Made by a program: the position numbers and the translations under genes. A stretch of 64,000 nt of DNA from the NCBI GenBank assembly GCA_003140215.1, contig PLJL01000005.1, positions 194,916 through 258,915 on the forward strand. Reading direction: 5' to 3'. The DNA is from Vulcanimicrobiota bacterium (GTDB lineage Bacteria > Vulcanimicrobiota > Vulcanimicrobiia > Vulcanimicrobiales > Vulcanimicrobiaceae). Under the pieces are notes generated by a model, which saw nothing but the letters and a program-made list of their open reading frames with translations, ran no database searches and was not told the origin of the DNA. Positions 34,852 to 43,096 of the stretch are shown here, piece by piece; the first letter of the stretch is position 1, and every line of letters starts with the position of its first letter.

Positions 34852-36515
34852 AAGCTGTACTCCCAGGTGTTCCAGAACGGTACGGTGATCACCGGGGTCG
34901 CGGTGAATCCCTTGAGGCGTTCGTCGCGCGTGATGACCTCACGACGGAACCACAGGATGATCGACGGCACGTCCTGGGCGAACTCCGCCTGCACGACGTG
35001 GTAATCGGCGATGCGGCGCTTCTGATCGACGGTGAGGTTGGCATCGTCCATCGCCTGCGTCGCTCGCGCGTTGGACCAGAAGAGCGCGTTCTGCCCCTTG
35101 GGTGCCAGATAGTGCGCGGAGTAGATCGCCCCTTGATCGATGTCGGCGGCCCCGCCCCACGCGAAGAGCGCGACGTCGTACTTGCCGCCTTGGAGAATGC
35201 CGTTGGCGGTGTTGTCGAAGAACAGCGAGGTCGGGTAGTTCTTCACGATCGCTTCGGCGCCGACTGCGCGCCAATAGGTCTGCACCTGAGCCTGGTTGTT
35301 CTTGCCCGTCGTCGACTCGCTCTGCGTCGAGATCGTGAACGACAGCCGCTGGCCGTCCTTCACGCGCACGCCGCCCGGACCGGCCGTCCAGCCCGCCTCG
35401 TCGAGGAGCGCCTTGGCTTTGTCGGGATCGTAGGGATACTTCATGACATCGTCGGCGTATGACTGCGGGTACAGCGCCTTGCACTCAAAGGTATCGGTGA
35501 GCTCGCCCAGCCCATGCTGAACCTTCTCGAGCAGCGCCTTGCGGTCGATCGCAAACGCCAGCGCCCGCCGCACGCGCACGTCGGCGAACAGCGGGCGCTT
35601 GAGGTTGAAGTCGATGTGATCGTAGATGTAGACGACGGGCGTGATGACCGCGACGCCGGGGACGCTCTTCACGCGGTCGTAGGCGACGGCGGGGATGTTC
35701 CAGGCCACGTCCACTTCGTGCGTCTGCACTTGGGTCGCCAGCGTGTTGCCGTCCGGGATGATCTTGTAGATCAACTCGCGGATCTTCGGCTTGCCCAAGA
35801 AGTAGTCCGGATTGGCCTCGAAGCGCACTTGGCTGGCACGTTCCCAGGCCACGAACTTGTAGGGCCCACTGCCGATCGGCGCCGAGTTGTAGGGTGCGGT
35901 GTTGAAGCTGCCCTTGTCATCGTTGTACTGGGCGAGGATGTGTTCGGGCAGGATCGGCCCGTTGCCGTTGACGCTCCAGAGCTGCTGCAAAAACGGCGCG
36001 TAGACTTTCTTCATGTGTACGACGGCGACGTAGGGGTCGCTGCAGTCGACGTTCTTGATGTCCTTCCAGCCGTCGGTGGTGACCACGTTGTTCTTGGGAT
36101 TGATCATCACTTTCCAGGTGAAGGCCAAGTCCCGGCACGTCAACGGCTGACCGTCGTGCCACTTGATGTTGTGGCGCAGCTTGTAGGTGAGCGTGAGGCC
36201 GTCGCGGCTCACTCCGCCGTTCTCGAGCGTCGGGATCTCGCTGAGCGCGTCGGGGACGGGGTTCGCGTGGTCGTCGTAGCGGACCGTGTACGAGAACAGG
36301 AACGCCGACAGTTCGAGCACCGGCTGCGCCGACGCGAGCGCCGGGTTGAGATTGCGCGGGTCGGAAGCCGTCGCGATGACCAAGCGATCGGCATGCACCC
36401 CGCCCGGCGCGTTCGCGCCGCCGGCTTGGGAGGAAGCGCCGGTATCGCCGACCTTCGTGCACGCGCACAGCGCCAGCGTCGCGACGGCGACGGTTGCGAG
36501 CAGACGGCGGATCAT
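34848..36515 (-). CDS. Oligopeptide-type ABC substrate-binding lipoprotein (copy 3)
   Basis: 555 residues, signal MIRRLLATVAVATLALCACT with a slightly unusual lipobox (Cys17 or Cys19). Family 5 markers: ASDPRNLNPALASAQPV, YKLRHNIKWHDGQPLTCRDL, IGSGPYKFVAWERASQV, VRRALAFAIDRKALLE. It is the most diverged of the three and comes first in transcription order, overlapping the siroheme-decarboxylase-like gene by four bases. Two cysteines (TCRDLAF and NVDCSD) could form a disulfide. Confidence 0.88.
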   Translation of the reverse strand: MIRRLLATVAVATLALCACTKVGDTGASSQAGGANAPGGVHADRLVIATASDPRNLNPALASAQPVLELSAFLFSYTVRYDDHANPVPDALSEIPTLENGGVSRDGLTLTYKLRHNIKWHDGQPLTCRDLAFTWKVMINPKNNVVTTDGWKDIKNVDCSDPYVAVVHMKKVYAPFLQQLWSVNGNGPILPEHILAQYNDDKGSFNTAPYNSAPIGSGPYKFVAWERASQVRFEANPDYFLGKPKIRELIYKIIPDGNTLATQVQTHEVDVAWNIPAVAYDRVKSVPGVAVITPVVYIYDHIDFNLKRPLFADVRVRRALAFAIDRKALLEKVQHGLGELTDTFECKALYPQSYADDVMKYPYDPDKAKALLDEAGWTAGPGGVRVKDGQRLSFTISTQSESTTGKNNQAQVQTYWRAVGAEAIVKNYPTSLFFDNTANGILQGGKYDVALFAWGGAADIDQGAIYSAHYLAPKGQNALFWSNARATQAMDDANLTVDQKRRIADYHVVQAEFAQDVPSIILWFRREVITRDERLKGFTATPVITVPFWNTWEYSF

Positions 36516-37645
36516 GAACGCATCGCCTCCGGATCGAGTTTGTGCCGCGCGCAGAACTCGAGGTATGCGGCGGGCGCGATCTCCGACGGCTTGATCTCGC
36601 TGCGCCCGCCCCAGAATACGTTGGTGTAGTCGAACTCGATCCCAGCCTCGCGCAAATGCTCGTCGATCGCGGCCTTGTGCGCCAAGACCGCGTCCTTCTC
36701 CATCCCGTGCGCGACGCCCATGATGTTGACGCCCTTGAATTCCGGGCCGCCTTCACGCCAGTAGGCGTGGGTCATGATGTAGTGGCGGCCGACTTCGCGC
36801 CCGGCGTCGAGCTCGCGGCCGCGCGGCACCTTCCAGTGGAAGAGCGCGTTGTAGCGCGTCACGCTGCGTCCGCCGGCTTGCTGCTGCGGCTTCACGTGCT
36901 CGAGAAAGGTCGAGAACCGCCCGATGACGCCCTTCGCGCCGAGCGCCGTGCCCACGCGCTCGAACTCCTCGAGCGAAACGCCGGCTTCGCGCGCCCGCCC
37001 GGCCCAGACGTCGCGCACGATCTCATCGAGCGCGAACTCGCGTTTGATCGCGGTCAGCACCCGCCATTCCAGCGCATCGAGCTCGACGATCTTCGTGTCC
37101 TTCACTTCGGCCGGTTCGGCGGCACGCGCACCGGGCTCCAGCCCGCGCCGCCGGACGTGACCGACGCCCAGCGCGAAGAGCGCCTTCGCCGGCATGAGCC
37201 GATGGGCTTGGGCGCCGATCGTCGCGGCGAGAAACCGCGCGTGCTTCTCGAGTGCGAAGCCTTGCGGAACCTTGAGCGTCGTCCACAGGCGATAGTTGGA
37301 ACCCGCGGTCGCGTTGTCGGTGGTACGGATCACGACGTGACCCGAGAACGGGTCCTCGCGGAAGAGCCAGGCGAACGCGTCGTCGAGGCGCTCGGGTGGG
37401 ACTTGCCAGGCGCACAGCGCGCCGTCGGCGAGGTTGGTCGCCATCAACGTCTGGCGCACGCGCCGAATCGTCCCGGAACGCATCATCGCGGCGACCCTGT
37501 CGAGGACCGTCGCGATGTCGAGCCCGCTGCGTGCGGCGATCTCACCGAACGGGTCGAGTTGAAAGCCCGTCAGGCGATCCTCGGCCACCGCCAGGATCGC
37601 CGCGTTGGTCGGATCGTCGATCCAGACCGGGAGCGTCGGAGTCAT
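36512..37645 (-). CDS. Siroheme-decarboxylase-like (AhbA-AhbB fused) Lrp-type protein
   Basis: 377 residues made of two Lrp/AsnC-like halves: an N-terminal winged helix (LDPFGEIAARSGLDIATVLD) with ligand-binding domain to about 170, then a second unit (EWRVLTAIKREFALDEIVRD) to the end. Two fused copies are the layout of siroheme decarboxylases (AhbAB, NirDL), which make didecarboxysiroheme for heme or heme d1. The usual HCYxR and YPYNLxxMIHG motifs are altered to MTHAYWREG and VNIMGVAHG, keeping a His in each, so function is uncertain. It sits between TolC and the binding proteins in one operon. Confidence 0.72.
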   Translation of the reverse strand: MTPTLPVWIDDPTNAAILAVAEDRLTGFQLDPFGEIAARSGLDIATVLDRVAAMMRSGTIRRVRQTLMATNLADGALCAWQVPPERLDDAFAWLFREDPFSGHVVIRTTDNATAGSNYRLWTTLKVPQGFALEKHARFLAATIGAQAHRLMPAKALFALGVGHVRRRGLEPGARAAEPAEVKDTKIVELDALEWRVLTAIKREFALDEIVRDVWAGRAREAGVSLEEFERVGTALGAKGVIGRFSTFLEHVKPQQQAGGRSVTRYNALFHWKVPRGRELDAGREVGRHYIMTHAYWREGGPEFKGVNIMGVAHGMEKDAVLAHKAAIDEHLREAGIEFDYTNVFWGGRSEIKPSEIAPAAYLEFCARHKLDPEAMRS

Positions 37646-37657
37646 CCCGCCGGGAGT

Positions 37658-39271
37658 TCACCCGGCGCCGTTCGTGCCCTCCGCGAAGAGCAGCGCTTGC
37701 TCCGCCTGGCGCACGGTGTAGACCGCAGTGACCTCGTCGGTGAGCGCCTGCGTGATCCCGACCTGCGCGTTGAGCAGCAGCGGCAGCGTGGTGACACCGG
37801 CCCGATACTGAGCCTGCGTCGCACGCAGCACCTCTTGCGCCTTGGCCAACTCGGCGTTGGTCTGGTCGAGCGCGGCGTATGCGGAGACGAGGTTGACCAG
37901 CGCCGTCCGGACGTTGAGCTGAACGCCCTGCTGCGCGATCTGCAACTGCGCGAGCGAACGGTCGAGCTGCCCTTGCGCCTGGGCCGTCTGCGCCCGCGTC
38001 ACCCCGCGGTCGAAGATCGGGACGGCCAGCACGACGCCGACCTGGCCGGCGTTGCGGAAGGTTCCCCCGGACGGATCGGTCGAGGAGGTACCGTACGACG
38101 CGTTTCCGTTGAGGTTGGGGAACAGGCCCAGGCGCGCGGCCCGTACGTTCTCCCGGTTCGCGATGACGTCTTGCTGCTGGGCCGTGAGATCGGGCCGCAG
38201 CGCCAACGCGCGGGTGACGGCTTGCTGATACGACGGCGTGGGAAACGCCGGCATGAGGGCGAGCGTCCCGGCCGTAGCGCTGACGGCCGGAACATCGTCC
38301 TTGGGTTGAACGGCGATGTCGGCATCGAGCCCCAGCGTGTTGGCGAAGGTCGCAAGCTCGACTTGCTCGGCCGCCTGCAAACGAATCACCGCAACCCGCG
38401 CCTGCGCCGTCGGCAACTGCGCGGTTGAGAGATCGGTTCGCGCCGCGGTCCCCGCGCGGATCTGCGCGGACACGAGGTTCTCCTGAACTTGGTCGAGCTG
38501 CACGGTCGTGAGCGCGACGCGCGTTTGCCGCTGCGCCGACAGCGTGTTGTAGTACGCCGTCGCGACGTTGAACGCGACGGTCTGCAGCTGACGCTGATAC
38601 GTAGCGATCGATGCGGACTGCGACGCGCGCGCGCCGCGAATCTGCGCGGCGACGCGGCCCCCGTCAAAGATCAGTTGTTGCAGCGTGAGCGACAGGCTGT
38701 TCGTGGTGGTGTTCGGACTCCCGGCGGTTGGCGTGGTGCCCGACGGGCTGGTGGTCGCGGTCGCCGAGGGCTGGCGATGCGCACGGGTAACCCCCGCGCT
38801 CCCGCTCAGCGCGGGGAACAGGGCGCTCTGCGCCAACCCGACCGGGGCGCTGGCGATCGCGACGTCGGCGCGCGCCGAGGCGAGTACCGGTGAGCGAGCA
38901 TAGGCGATGAGCACGGCTTGCGGCAGCGTGATGACCTGCGGTACGCCCGGGGCGACGCGCACCTCGGATACCGGCGCCGGGGTCCCGTACGCCGGATACG
39001 GCAGCGGCGAAGACTGATCGGCCGGCAGCAGCTCCGGGATCGCGGTCGCGTTGATCGCGGCGGAGCCGCCGGTCGGAGCCGGGGTCGCGGTCGACCCGGG
39101 GCGCGGAGGAGTCGTCGCGGCGGGCCGCGGCGTCGCGGCGGGCGTCGCCAGCGGCGTCGCGACCGGGCCCGGCGCGGGCGGTGACTGCGCGAACGCGGGC
39201 GCCGACGCGAGGGCGAGCGCGGTTAGCGCGACGCCGGCAAGCGCGCGCGACACGACGAACGAGCGCATCAC
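37658..39271 (-). CDS. TolC-family outer-membrane efflux protein
   Basis: 537 residues with a signal peptide (ALAGVALTALALASAPAFAQ), an unusual Pro/Ala/Thr-rich stretch (30-85), and two OEP repeats (about 115-300 and 320-520) with the typical NTLSAQRQTRVALTTVQLDQ coiled helix, LTLQQLIFDGGRVAAQ and GVVLAVPIFDRGVTRAQ. Forms the trimeric outer-membrane channel of a tripartite pump. Its start overlaps the adaptor gene stop by four bases. The inner-membrane pump subunit is not encoded next to them. Confidence 0.9.
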   Translation of the reverse strand: MMRSFVVSRALAGVALTALALASAPAFAQSPPAPGPVATPLATPAATPRPAATTPPRPGSTATPAPTGGSAAINATAIPELLPADQSSPLPYPAYGTPAPVSEVRVAPGVPQVITLPQAVLIAYARSPVLASARADVAIASAPVGLAQSALFPALSGSAGVTRAHRQPSATATTSPSGTTPTAGSPNTTTNSLSLTLQQLIFDGGRVAAQIRGARASQSASIATYQRQLQTVAFNVATAYYNTLSAQRQTRVALTTVQLDQVQENLVSAQIRAGTAARTDLSTAQLPTAQARVAVIRLQAAEQVELATFANTLGLDADIAVQPKDDVPAVSATAGTLALMPAFPTPSYQQAVTRALALRPDLTAQQQDVIANRENVRAARLGLFPNLNGNASYGTSSTDPSGGTFRNAGQVGVVLAVPIFDRGVTRAQTAQAQGQLDRSLAQLQIAQQGVQLNVRTALVNLVSAYAALDQTNAELAKAQEVLRATQAQYRAGVTTLPLLLNAQVGITQALTDEVTAVYTVRQAEQALLFAEGTNGAG

Positions 39272-40752
39272 TGCGCCCCGCGCCGACGTCCGCCGGCGGG
39301 CGGCGTGATCGCGACGGTGCTGTTATCCGTCAAGGCGTCGGGACGCGTCGTGATCACGGTCGTTCCGGGATGCACCTGCGCGCTGACGATCTCGGTGAGC
39401 GTATCGGTTTGCAGACCGATCTGCACCGGGATCTGCTTGGCCTTCATCAAGCGGGGAGGTGGCGGACCCGGCGGGCCGCCGCCGGCCGCACCGCGCGCGC
39501 CGCCCGAAGCGGCACCACCCGGTGCGGCGCCCCCCGCTGCGGCACCACCCGGTGCTCCGGGCGCGCCCGGAGCCGCCGGCGGCAGCTCGGCGACGGTATA
39601 GACGTTCGCGCCGGTGTCGGACTGGAACACGGCCGTGCGCGGCACGACGACCGCGCCGCGATGCAGCTCCTTGCGCACGGTGACGCTCACCAGCATGCCG
39701 CCGCGCAACCGATCGTTGGGGTTGGGGACGCGAACGCGGGCGCGGTACGACAGCGTGCCTTGCGTCGGCGTCGCGTTGACGTCCATGACCGCGGCTTTGT
39801 ACGCCGCGTTCCCGATGCTCGACGTGCTGAAGGTGACCGGCGTGCCGGTGTGCACGTACGGAAGATCGTCGTCGGGGACGTTGACGTTCACGTACACGGT
39901 GTCGATCTGCGATACGCGCACGACGGGCTGGTTGGGGCCGGCGAACGCACCGGGGTCGAGCAGCCGCTGCGTCACCACGCCGTTGAACGGGGCGGTGATG
40001 CTGGTTTGCGCGATCTCGGTCTCGAGCAGCCGTACTTGCGCCTGCGCCGCAGCGAGCTGACCGCGGTTGACCGCGATCTGCTGCCCTTGGATCGGCATCA
40101 TGTTGCGGCCTTGCGTCTGCGCGTATTGGAGCGCCGTTATCGCTTGGCGCTGCAACTCGCGCGCGCTGTTGAGCGCCTGTTGCGCTTGCACGTACTGCGA
40201 GCGCGCCTGTTCGTACTGCGTCTGAGCGACGTAGCCTTCCGTGAGGAGCTGCTTGTCGGCGTTGTAGGTCGAAAGCGCGCTCTCGTACGCGGCCTGCGCC
40301 GTCTGCACGGCGTTGCGAGCCTGCGCCAACTGTTGCTGCGCGGTGACGACCGTATTCGACGCTTGCGCGGCGGTGACAGGCGCTTGCAGGTTGGCCGATC
40401 CGAGCTGCGCGGACTGTTGTTGCACCACCGCCACCTGTTGCGCCAGCGAAGCGCGCAGCGTCGAATCGTCGAGCTTGGCCAAGACCTGGCCGCTCGAGAC
40501 GTGCTGGCCCTCGTTGACGTACACCGCGGCGACGTTGCCCGATTGCGGCGAGCTCAGCGTCGCCTCTTGCACCGGAGCGATCTGGCCGTCGAGGGTGACG
40601 AAGGTGGCGATGTCTTGGCGCTGCGCCTTGGCAACGTCGACCGCCAGCGGCGGCGATCCGCCGCGCCCGCTGCCGCCCCCACCCTTACCGCACGCGCTGA
40701 CCGCCATGGCGACGACCACCGCAGCCAACATCGCGCGCTGACTCCGACTCAT
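39268..40752 (-). CDS. RND-type periplasmic adaptor (membrane-fusion) lipoprotein
   Basis: 494 residues with lipobox VSAC (Cys21). Lipoyl-like half GNVAAVYVNEGQHVSSGQVLAKLDDS, split around a long alpha-hairpin rich in Gln/Ala (about 95-235), then ITAPFNGVVTQRLLDPGAF, a beta-barrel and a membrane-proximal domain. An insert of Gly/Ala/Pro repeats (about 385-430) interrupts the last domain, unusual for the family. First gene of the operon; AGAAGGAG precedes the ATG and TATAAG stands about 50 bases upstream. Its partner pump is unknown. Confidence 0.9.
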   Translation of the reverse strand: MSRSQRAMLAAVVVAMAVSACGKGGGGSGRGGSPPLAVDVAKAQRQDIATFVTLDGQIAPVQEATLSSPQSGNVAAVYVNEGQHVSSGQVLAKLDDSTLRASLAQQVAVVQQQSAQLGSANLQAPVTAAQASNTVVTAQQQLAQARNAVQTAQAAYESALSTYNADKQLLTEGYVAQTQYEQARSQYVQAQQALNSARELQRQAITALQYAQTQGRNMMPIQGQQIAVNRGQLAAAQAQVRLLETEIAQTSITAPFNGVVTQRLLDPGAFAGPNQPVVRVSQIDTVYVNVNVPDDDLPYVHTGTPVTFSTSSIGNAAYKAAVMDVNATPTQGTLSYRARVRVPNPNDRLRGGMLVSVTVRKELHRGAVVVPRTAVFQSDTGANVYTVAELPPAAPGAPGAPGGAAAGGAAPGGAASGGARGAAGGGPPGPPPPRLMKAKQIPVQIGLQTDTLTEIVSAQVHPGTTVITTRPDALTDNSTVAITPPAGGRRRGAQ

Positions 40753-40799
40753 GCTGCTCCTTCTACTTGTGTTTTCTGCGAACCGGCTCGGAACGCGGT

Positions 40800-40805
40800 C
40801 TTATA
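40800..40805 (-). promoter_or_regulatory. -10 box candidate of the efflux/binding-protein operon
   Basis: TATAAG on the minus strand, followed by a leader of about 40 bases with AGAAGGAG before the ATG at 40752. No acceptable -35 hexamer was found at 16-18 bases, so an activator may be needed or the box may be chance. Confidence 0.3.
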
Positions 40806-40879
40806 CGGCGCAATCGCCGCTACTACCGCGTGGAACGTGAAAATGATTCGCCCGGTTGCCGGTCGTAAGTGGCCGGGGG

Positions 40880-41272
40880 ATGCGCGGCAAGATCGAGGGG
40901 AGGACCTATCAGAGCCAGACCCGGGTCGAGGAGTGGATGACGGCTGAGAAAGCCGGTAACAAGGGTGCGGCTGTCCTCTCGACCCCGATGTTGCTTCAGG
41001 CGGTCGAGGAAGCGTCGATGCAATGTCTGGCCGGGGTGCTCGAAGCCGATGAGATCACGCTCGGCACGCACGTCGACCTGGCGCATCTCGCGGCCACGCC
41101 GGTCGGGCTCATCGTGCGGGTCGAGGTCGAGGTCCTCAAGGTCGACGGGCGGCGCATCGAGTTCGCGTTCACCGCGTTCGACGAGCGCGAGAAGATCGCC
41201 GAAGGCACCCACGAGCGCTACGTGAGCTCGATCGAAAAGTTCCGGGAGCGCCTCGCCGAGAAGCTGGGCTGA
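40880..41272 (+). CDS. FlK-like hotdog thioesterase
   Basis: 130 residues of the fluoroacetyl-CoA-thioesterase-like group. The family pattern is clear: AAVLSTPMLLQAVEEASMQC with the Thr and Glu, THVDLAHLAATPVG with the His, VDGRRIEFAFTAFDEREKIA and GTHERYVSSIEKF. Most relatives act on ordinary acyl-CoAs; fluoroacetate is not implied. ATG 40880 follows GGGGG; ATG 40937 is a shorter alternative. It stands alone on the plus strand between the efflux operon and the folded leader. Confidence 0.87.
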   Translation: MRGKIEGRTYQSQTRVEEWMTAEKAGNKGAAVLSTPMLLQAVEEASMQCLAGVLEADEITLGTHVDLAHLAATPVGLIVRVEVEVLKVDGRRIEFAFTAFDEREKIAEGTHERYVSSIEKFRERLAEKLG

Positions 41273-41311
41273 GGCCGCGCACACCTGCCCGGGCCGAAGG
41301 CGGAGGCGGGA

Positions 41312-41460
41312 ACCCACGTGTGTAAAGGGGGCGTTACGGGAACACCTCGCAGCGCTCACCCGGCACCCGAAGGGGAACCCAGGGCGACCGAGCAGCGTTG
41401 TGAGGCCAAGGAACGGGGCGGTGGCTCCGTATCCATGATTGAGGCGCCCGTCACGTGGGT
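41312..41460 (+). ncRNA. Strongly folded leader RNA candidate
   Basis: The 302-base gap before the surface-protein gene has four nested helices in register: ACCCACGTG (41312-41320) with CACGTGGGT (41452-41460); GGGCG (41329-41333) with CGCCC (41445-41449); TACGG (41335-41339) with CCGTA (41427-41431); and a 12-pair stem CCTCGCAGCGCT (41345-41356) with AGCGTTGTGAGG (41394-41405, two G-U pairs). The 37-base apical loop holds CCCGAAGGGG and GGGGAACCC. A nested rod of this kind is what a riboswitch or structured leader shows. No known class was recognised. The remaining bases up to 41575 contain only the ribosome-binding site TAGGGAG. Confidence 0.5.
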
Positions 41461-41574
41461 AGGTCCGACATGGCTGAGCAAGCGAGTACTCTCGTACGTT
41501 CAGGCCTTCCGGGCCGGCCCGGCCGGCACCAAAAACGCCCTTCTCGACACAACACCTTAGCTAGGGAGTATTAC

Positions 41575-43014
41575 GTGAAACGACTGAGCACCGGGCTCTT
41601 GGCTGCGCTGGTCGCCGCCGGAATCGGTACGACGTCGGTCTCGGCCCAGAACTCTGTACAAGCGCATGGCAACATCGGACCCAACGCGCCGACACAGATC
41701 GCTCAGGCCCCCGCCGGCGCACCGCCCGCTGACTTCGGCACGCCGCCTTCCGGCGAGGTCCCGATCCTCTTCAACGACCGGCATGTCTACACGAAGCCGG
41801 ATCGTCTGAAGGCGAACCGCGTCCTCGCTGCGCTGGTGCGTGGCAATACCATTTTGATCCCGCTCCGCTCGATGTTCGAGCAGATGGGCGCAACGGTCTC
41901 ATACGATCCCGCTTCGAAGACGGTCGACGTCTCGAAGCCCGGATCCGACGTCAAAGTGACCGTCGGCCGCCCGGAAGTCGTCATCAACGGCGAGAGCCGT
42001 CCGCTCGACGTTCCTCCGGAGATCTACAAGGGCGCGGTCGTCGTGCCCGTTCGCGTGATCTCCGAGGGGATGGGTGCCTACGTTCAGTGGGTGCCTGACC
42101 GCCGCATCGTCGTAGTCCGCTACGTCGTGCCGCAGGTCGTCGCAACGCCGACCCCGGCGCCACCCGTCGTGACGCCGAAGCCCACACCCCCGCCGCCGGT
42201 CGTGACCCCGAGCCCGACCCCGACCCCGGTGGCGCGCAACCCGTACGAGCACTTCATCGTCGGTGACTACGTCTTCCAACCCAAGGTCTACAACGAGTTC
42301 TCGCCCGGCAACACCGGGAAGGGCGGCTCGTATGCGGTCCGTGGCGCGGTAGAGTTCCCGGCGTTCGGCCTCCCCTGGATGCTCGAAGGCGACTATCGTT
42401 CGTACGCCTACCCGCACAACAGCGGAATCGCCGCTGGGCTGTTCGGGAGCCCGCCGACGCTCGACGGCAACCCGTGCCCGCATTCAGGTTTGCCGCTGGT
42501 CTTCGTCCCCGCCACGGGTGACCAAGGCTGCGTCACCGTGATCGGTGCGTACGGCCAAACGGCCGTCCCCTCGTTCACGGCGCGCGATACCGACTTCGAC
42601 GGGCGTCTCGGCCTCAAGATCGCCGAGCCGCGCATCTACCTCGGCGTCGGCTACCTGCACCGTGAAGAGAACTACGGCTATCCGAGGCAAAACGGCTTCG
42701 GCTTCGGCGCCGAGAAGCTCCCCGACCTCGATCAGCCGCTCTCCGTCTACGGAAGTGTCTGGTACTACCCGAGCATCTCCGGGGACTTCACCTATCCGTC
42801 CGTGGCCAATGGCGCGCCGCCGGCACTTGCTCTCACGACCGACAAGTTCCAGCAGCGCTTCCTCAAGTACCAAATCGGCGGAACGCTCAACCTGGGTAGC
42901 TCCGGGCTGTTCCTCGACGCCGGCTTCCTGGGCGACACCATCCGCGGCAAGAACATCTCGCCGTCGGACGCGTCGCACGCGGGCGGCTACATCGGTCTGG
43001 GTATCAAGTTCTAA
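41575..43014 (+). CDS. Surface protein: copper-amine-oxidase N-type domain fused to a beta-barrel
   Basis: 479 residues from GTG 41575 (ribosome-binding TAGGGAG six bases upstream). Signal peptide (MKRLSTGLLAALVAAGIGTT..SVSAQ); copper-amine-oxidase N-terminal-like domain at 62-185 with its duplicated unit (ILIPLRSMFEQMGATVSYDP and VVVPVRVISEGMGAYVQWVP); Pro/Thr linker 188-220; then a 260-residue beta-strand-rich part ending in YIGLGIKF, a C-terminal Phe signature of outer-membrane barrels. In other phyla the first domain is a stalk or cell-wall-binding module. Predicted outer-membrane location. A terminator follows. Confidence 0.75.
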   Translation: MKRLSTGLLAALVAAGIGTTSVSAQNSVQAHGNIGPNAPTQIAQAPAGAPPADFGTPPSGEVPILFNDRHVYTKPDRLKANRVLAALVRGNTILIPLRSMFEQMGATVSYDPASKTVDVSKPGSDVKVTVGRPEVVINGESRPLDVPPEIYKGAVVVPVRVISEGMGAYVQWVPDRRIVVVRYVVPQVVATPTPAPPVVTPKPTPPPPVVTPSPTPTPVARNPYEHFIVGDYVFQPKVYNEFSPGNTGKGGSYAVRGAVEFPAFGLPWMLEGDYRSYAYPHNSGIAAGLFGSPPTLDGNPCPHSGLPLVFVPATGDQGCVTVIGAYGQTAVPSFTARDTDFDGRLGLKIAEPRIYLGVGYLHREENYGYPRQNGFGFGAEKLPDLDQPLSVYGSVWYYPSISGDFTYPSVANGAPPALALTTDKFQQRFLKYQIGGTLNLGSSGLFLDAGFLGDTIRGKNISPSDASHAGGYIGLGIKF

Positions 43015-43041
43015 GCTTGAGACCCACCTGGTGACAACGAG

Positions 43042-43074
43042 AACGGCCTCCCGCTCACGCGGGGGGCCGTTTCC
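43042..43074 (+). terminator. Rho-independent terminator
   Basis: AACGGCC-t-CCCGC, loop TCAC, GCGGG-g-GGCCGTT, then TTCC: a twelve-pair hairpin with one mismatch, 28 bases after the surface-protein stop. The T tract is short. It separates this gene from the convergent gene ending at 43097. Confidence 0.7.
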
Positions 43075-43096
43075 ATTGTCGACCCGGGAGCGGCGA

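Noticed and set aside
41301..41400. Possible ydaO-type cyclic-di-AMP riboswitch
   Set aside because: GGGAACCCACGTG and GCACCCGA are reminiscent, but GGGGTGAAT and CAGCTAACC segments are absent and the helix order differs.
41318..41560. 80-codon open frame in the folded leader
   Set aside because: No signal of protein coding; it crosses the helices and has no ribosome-binding site.
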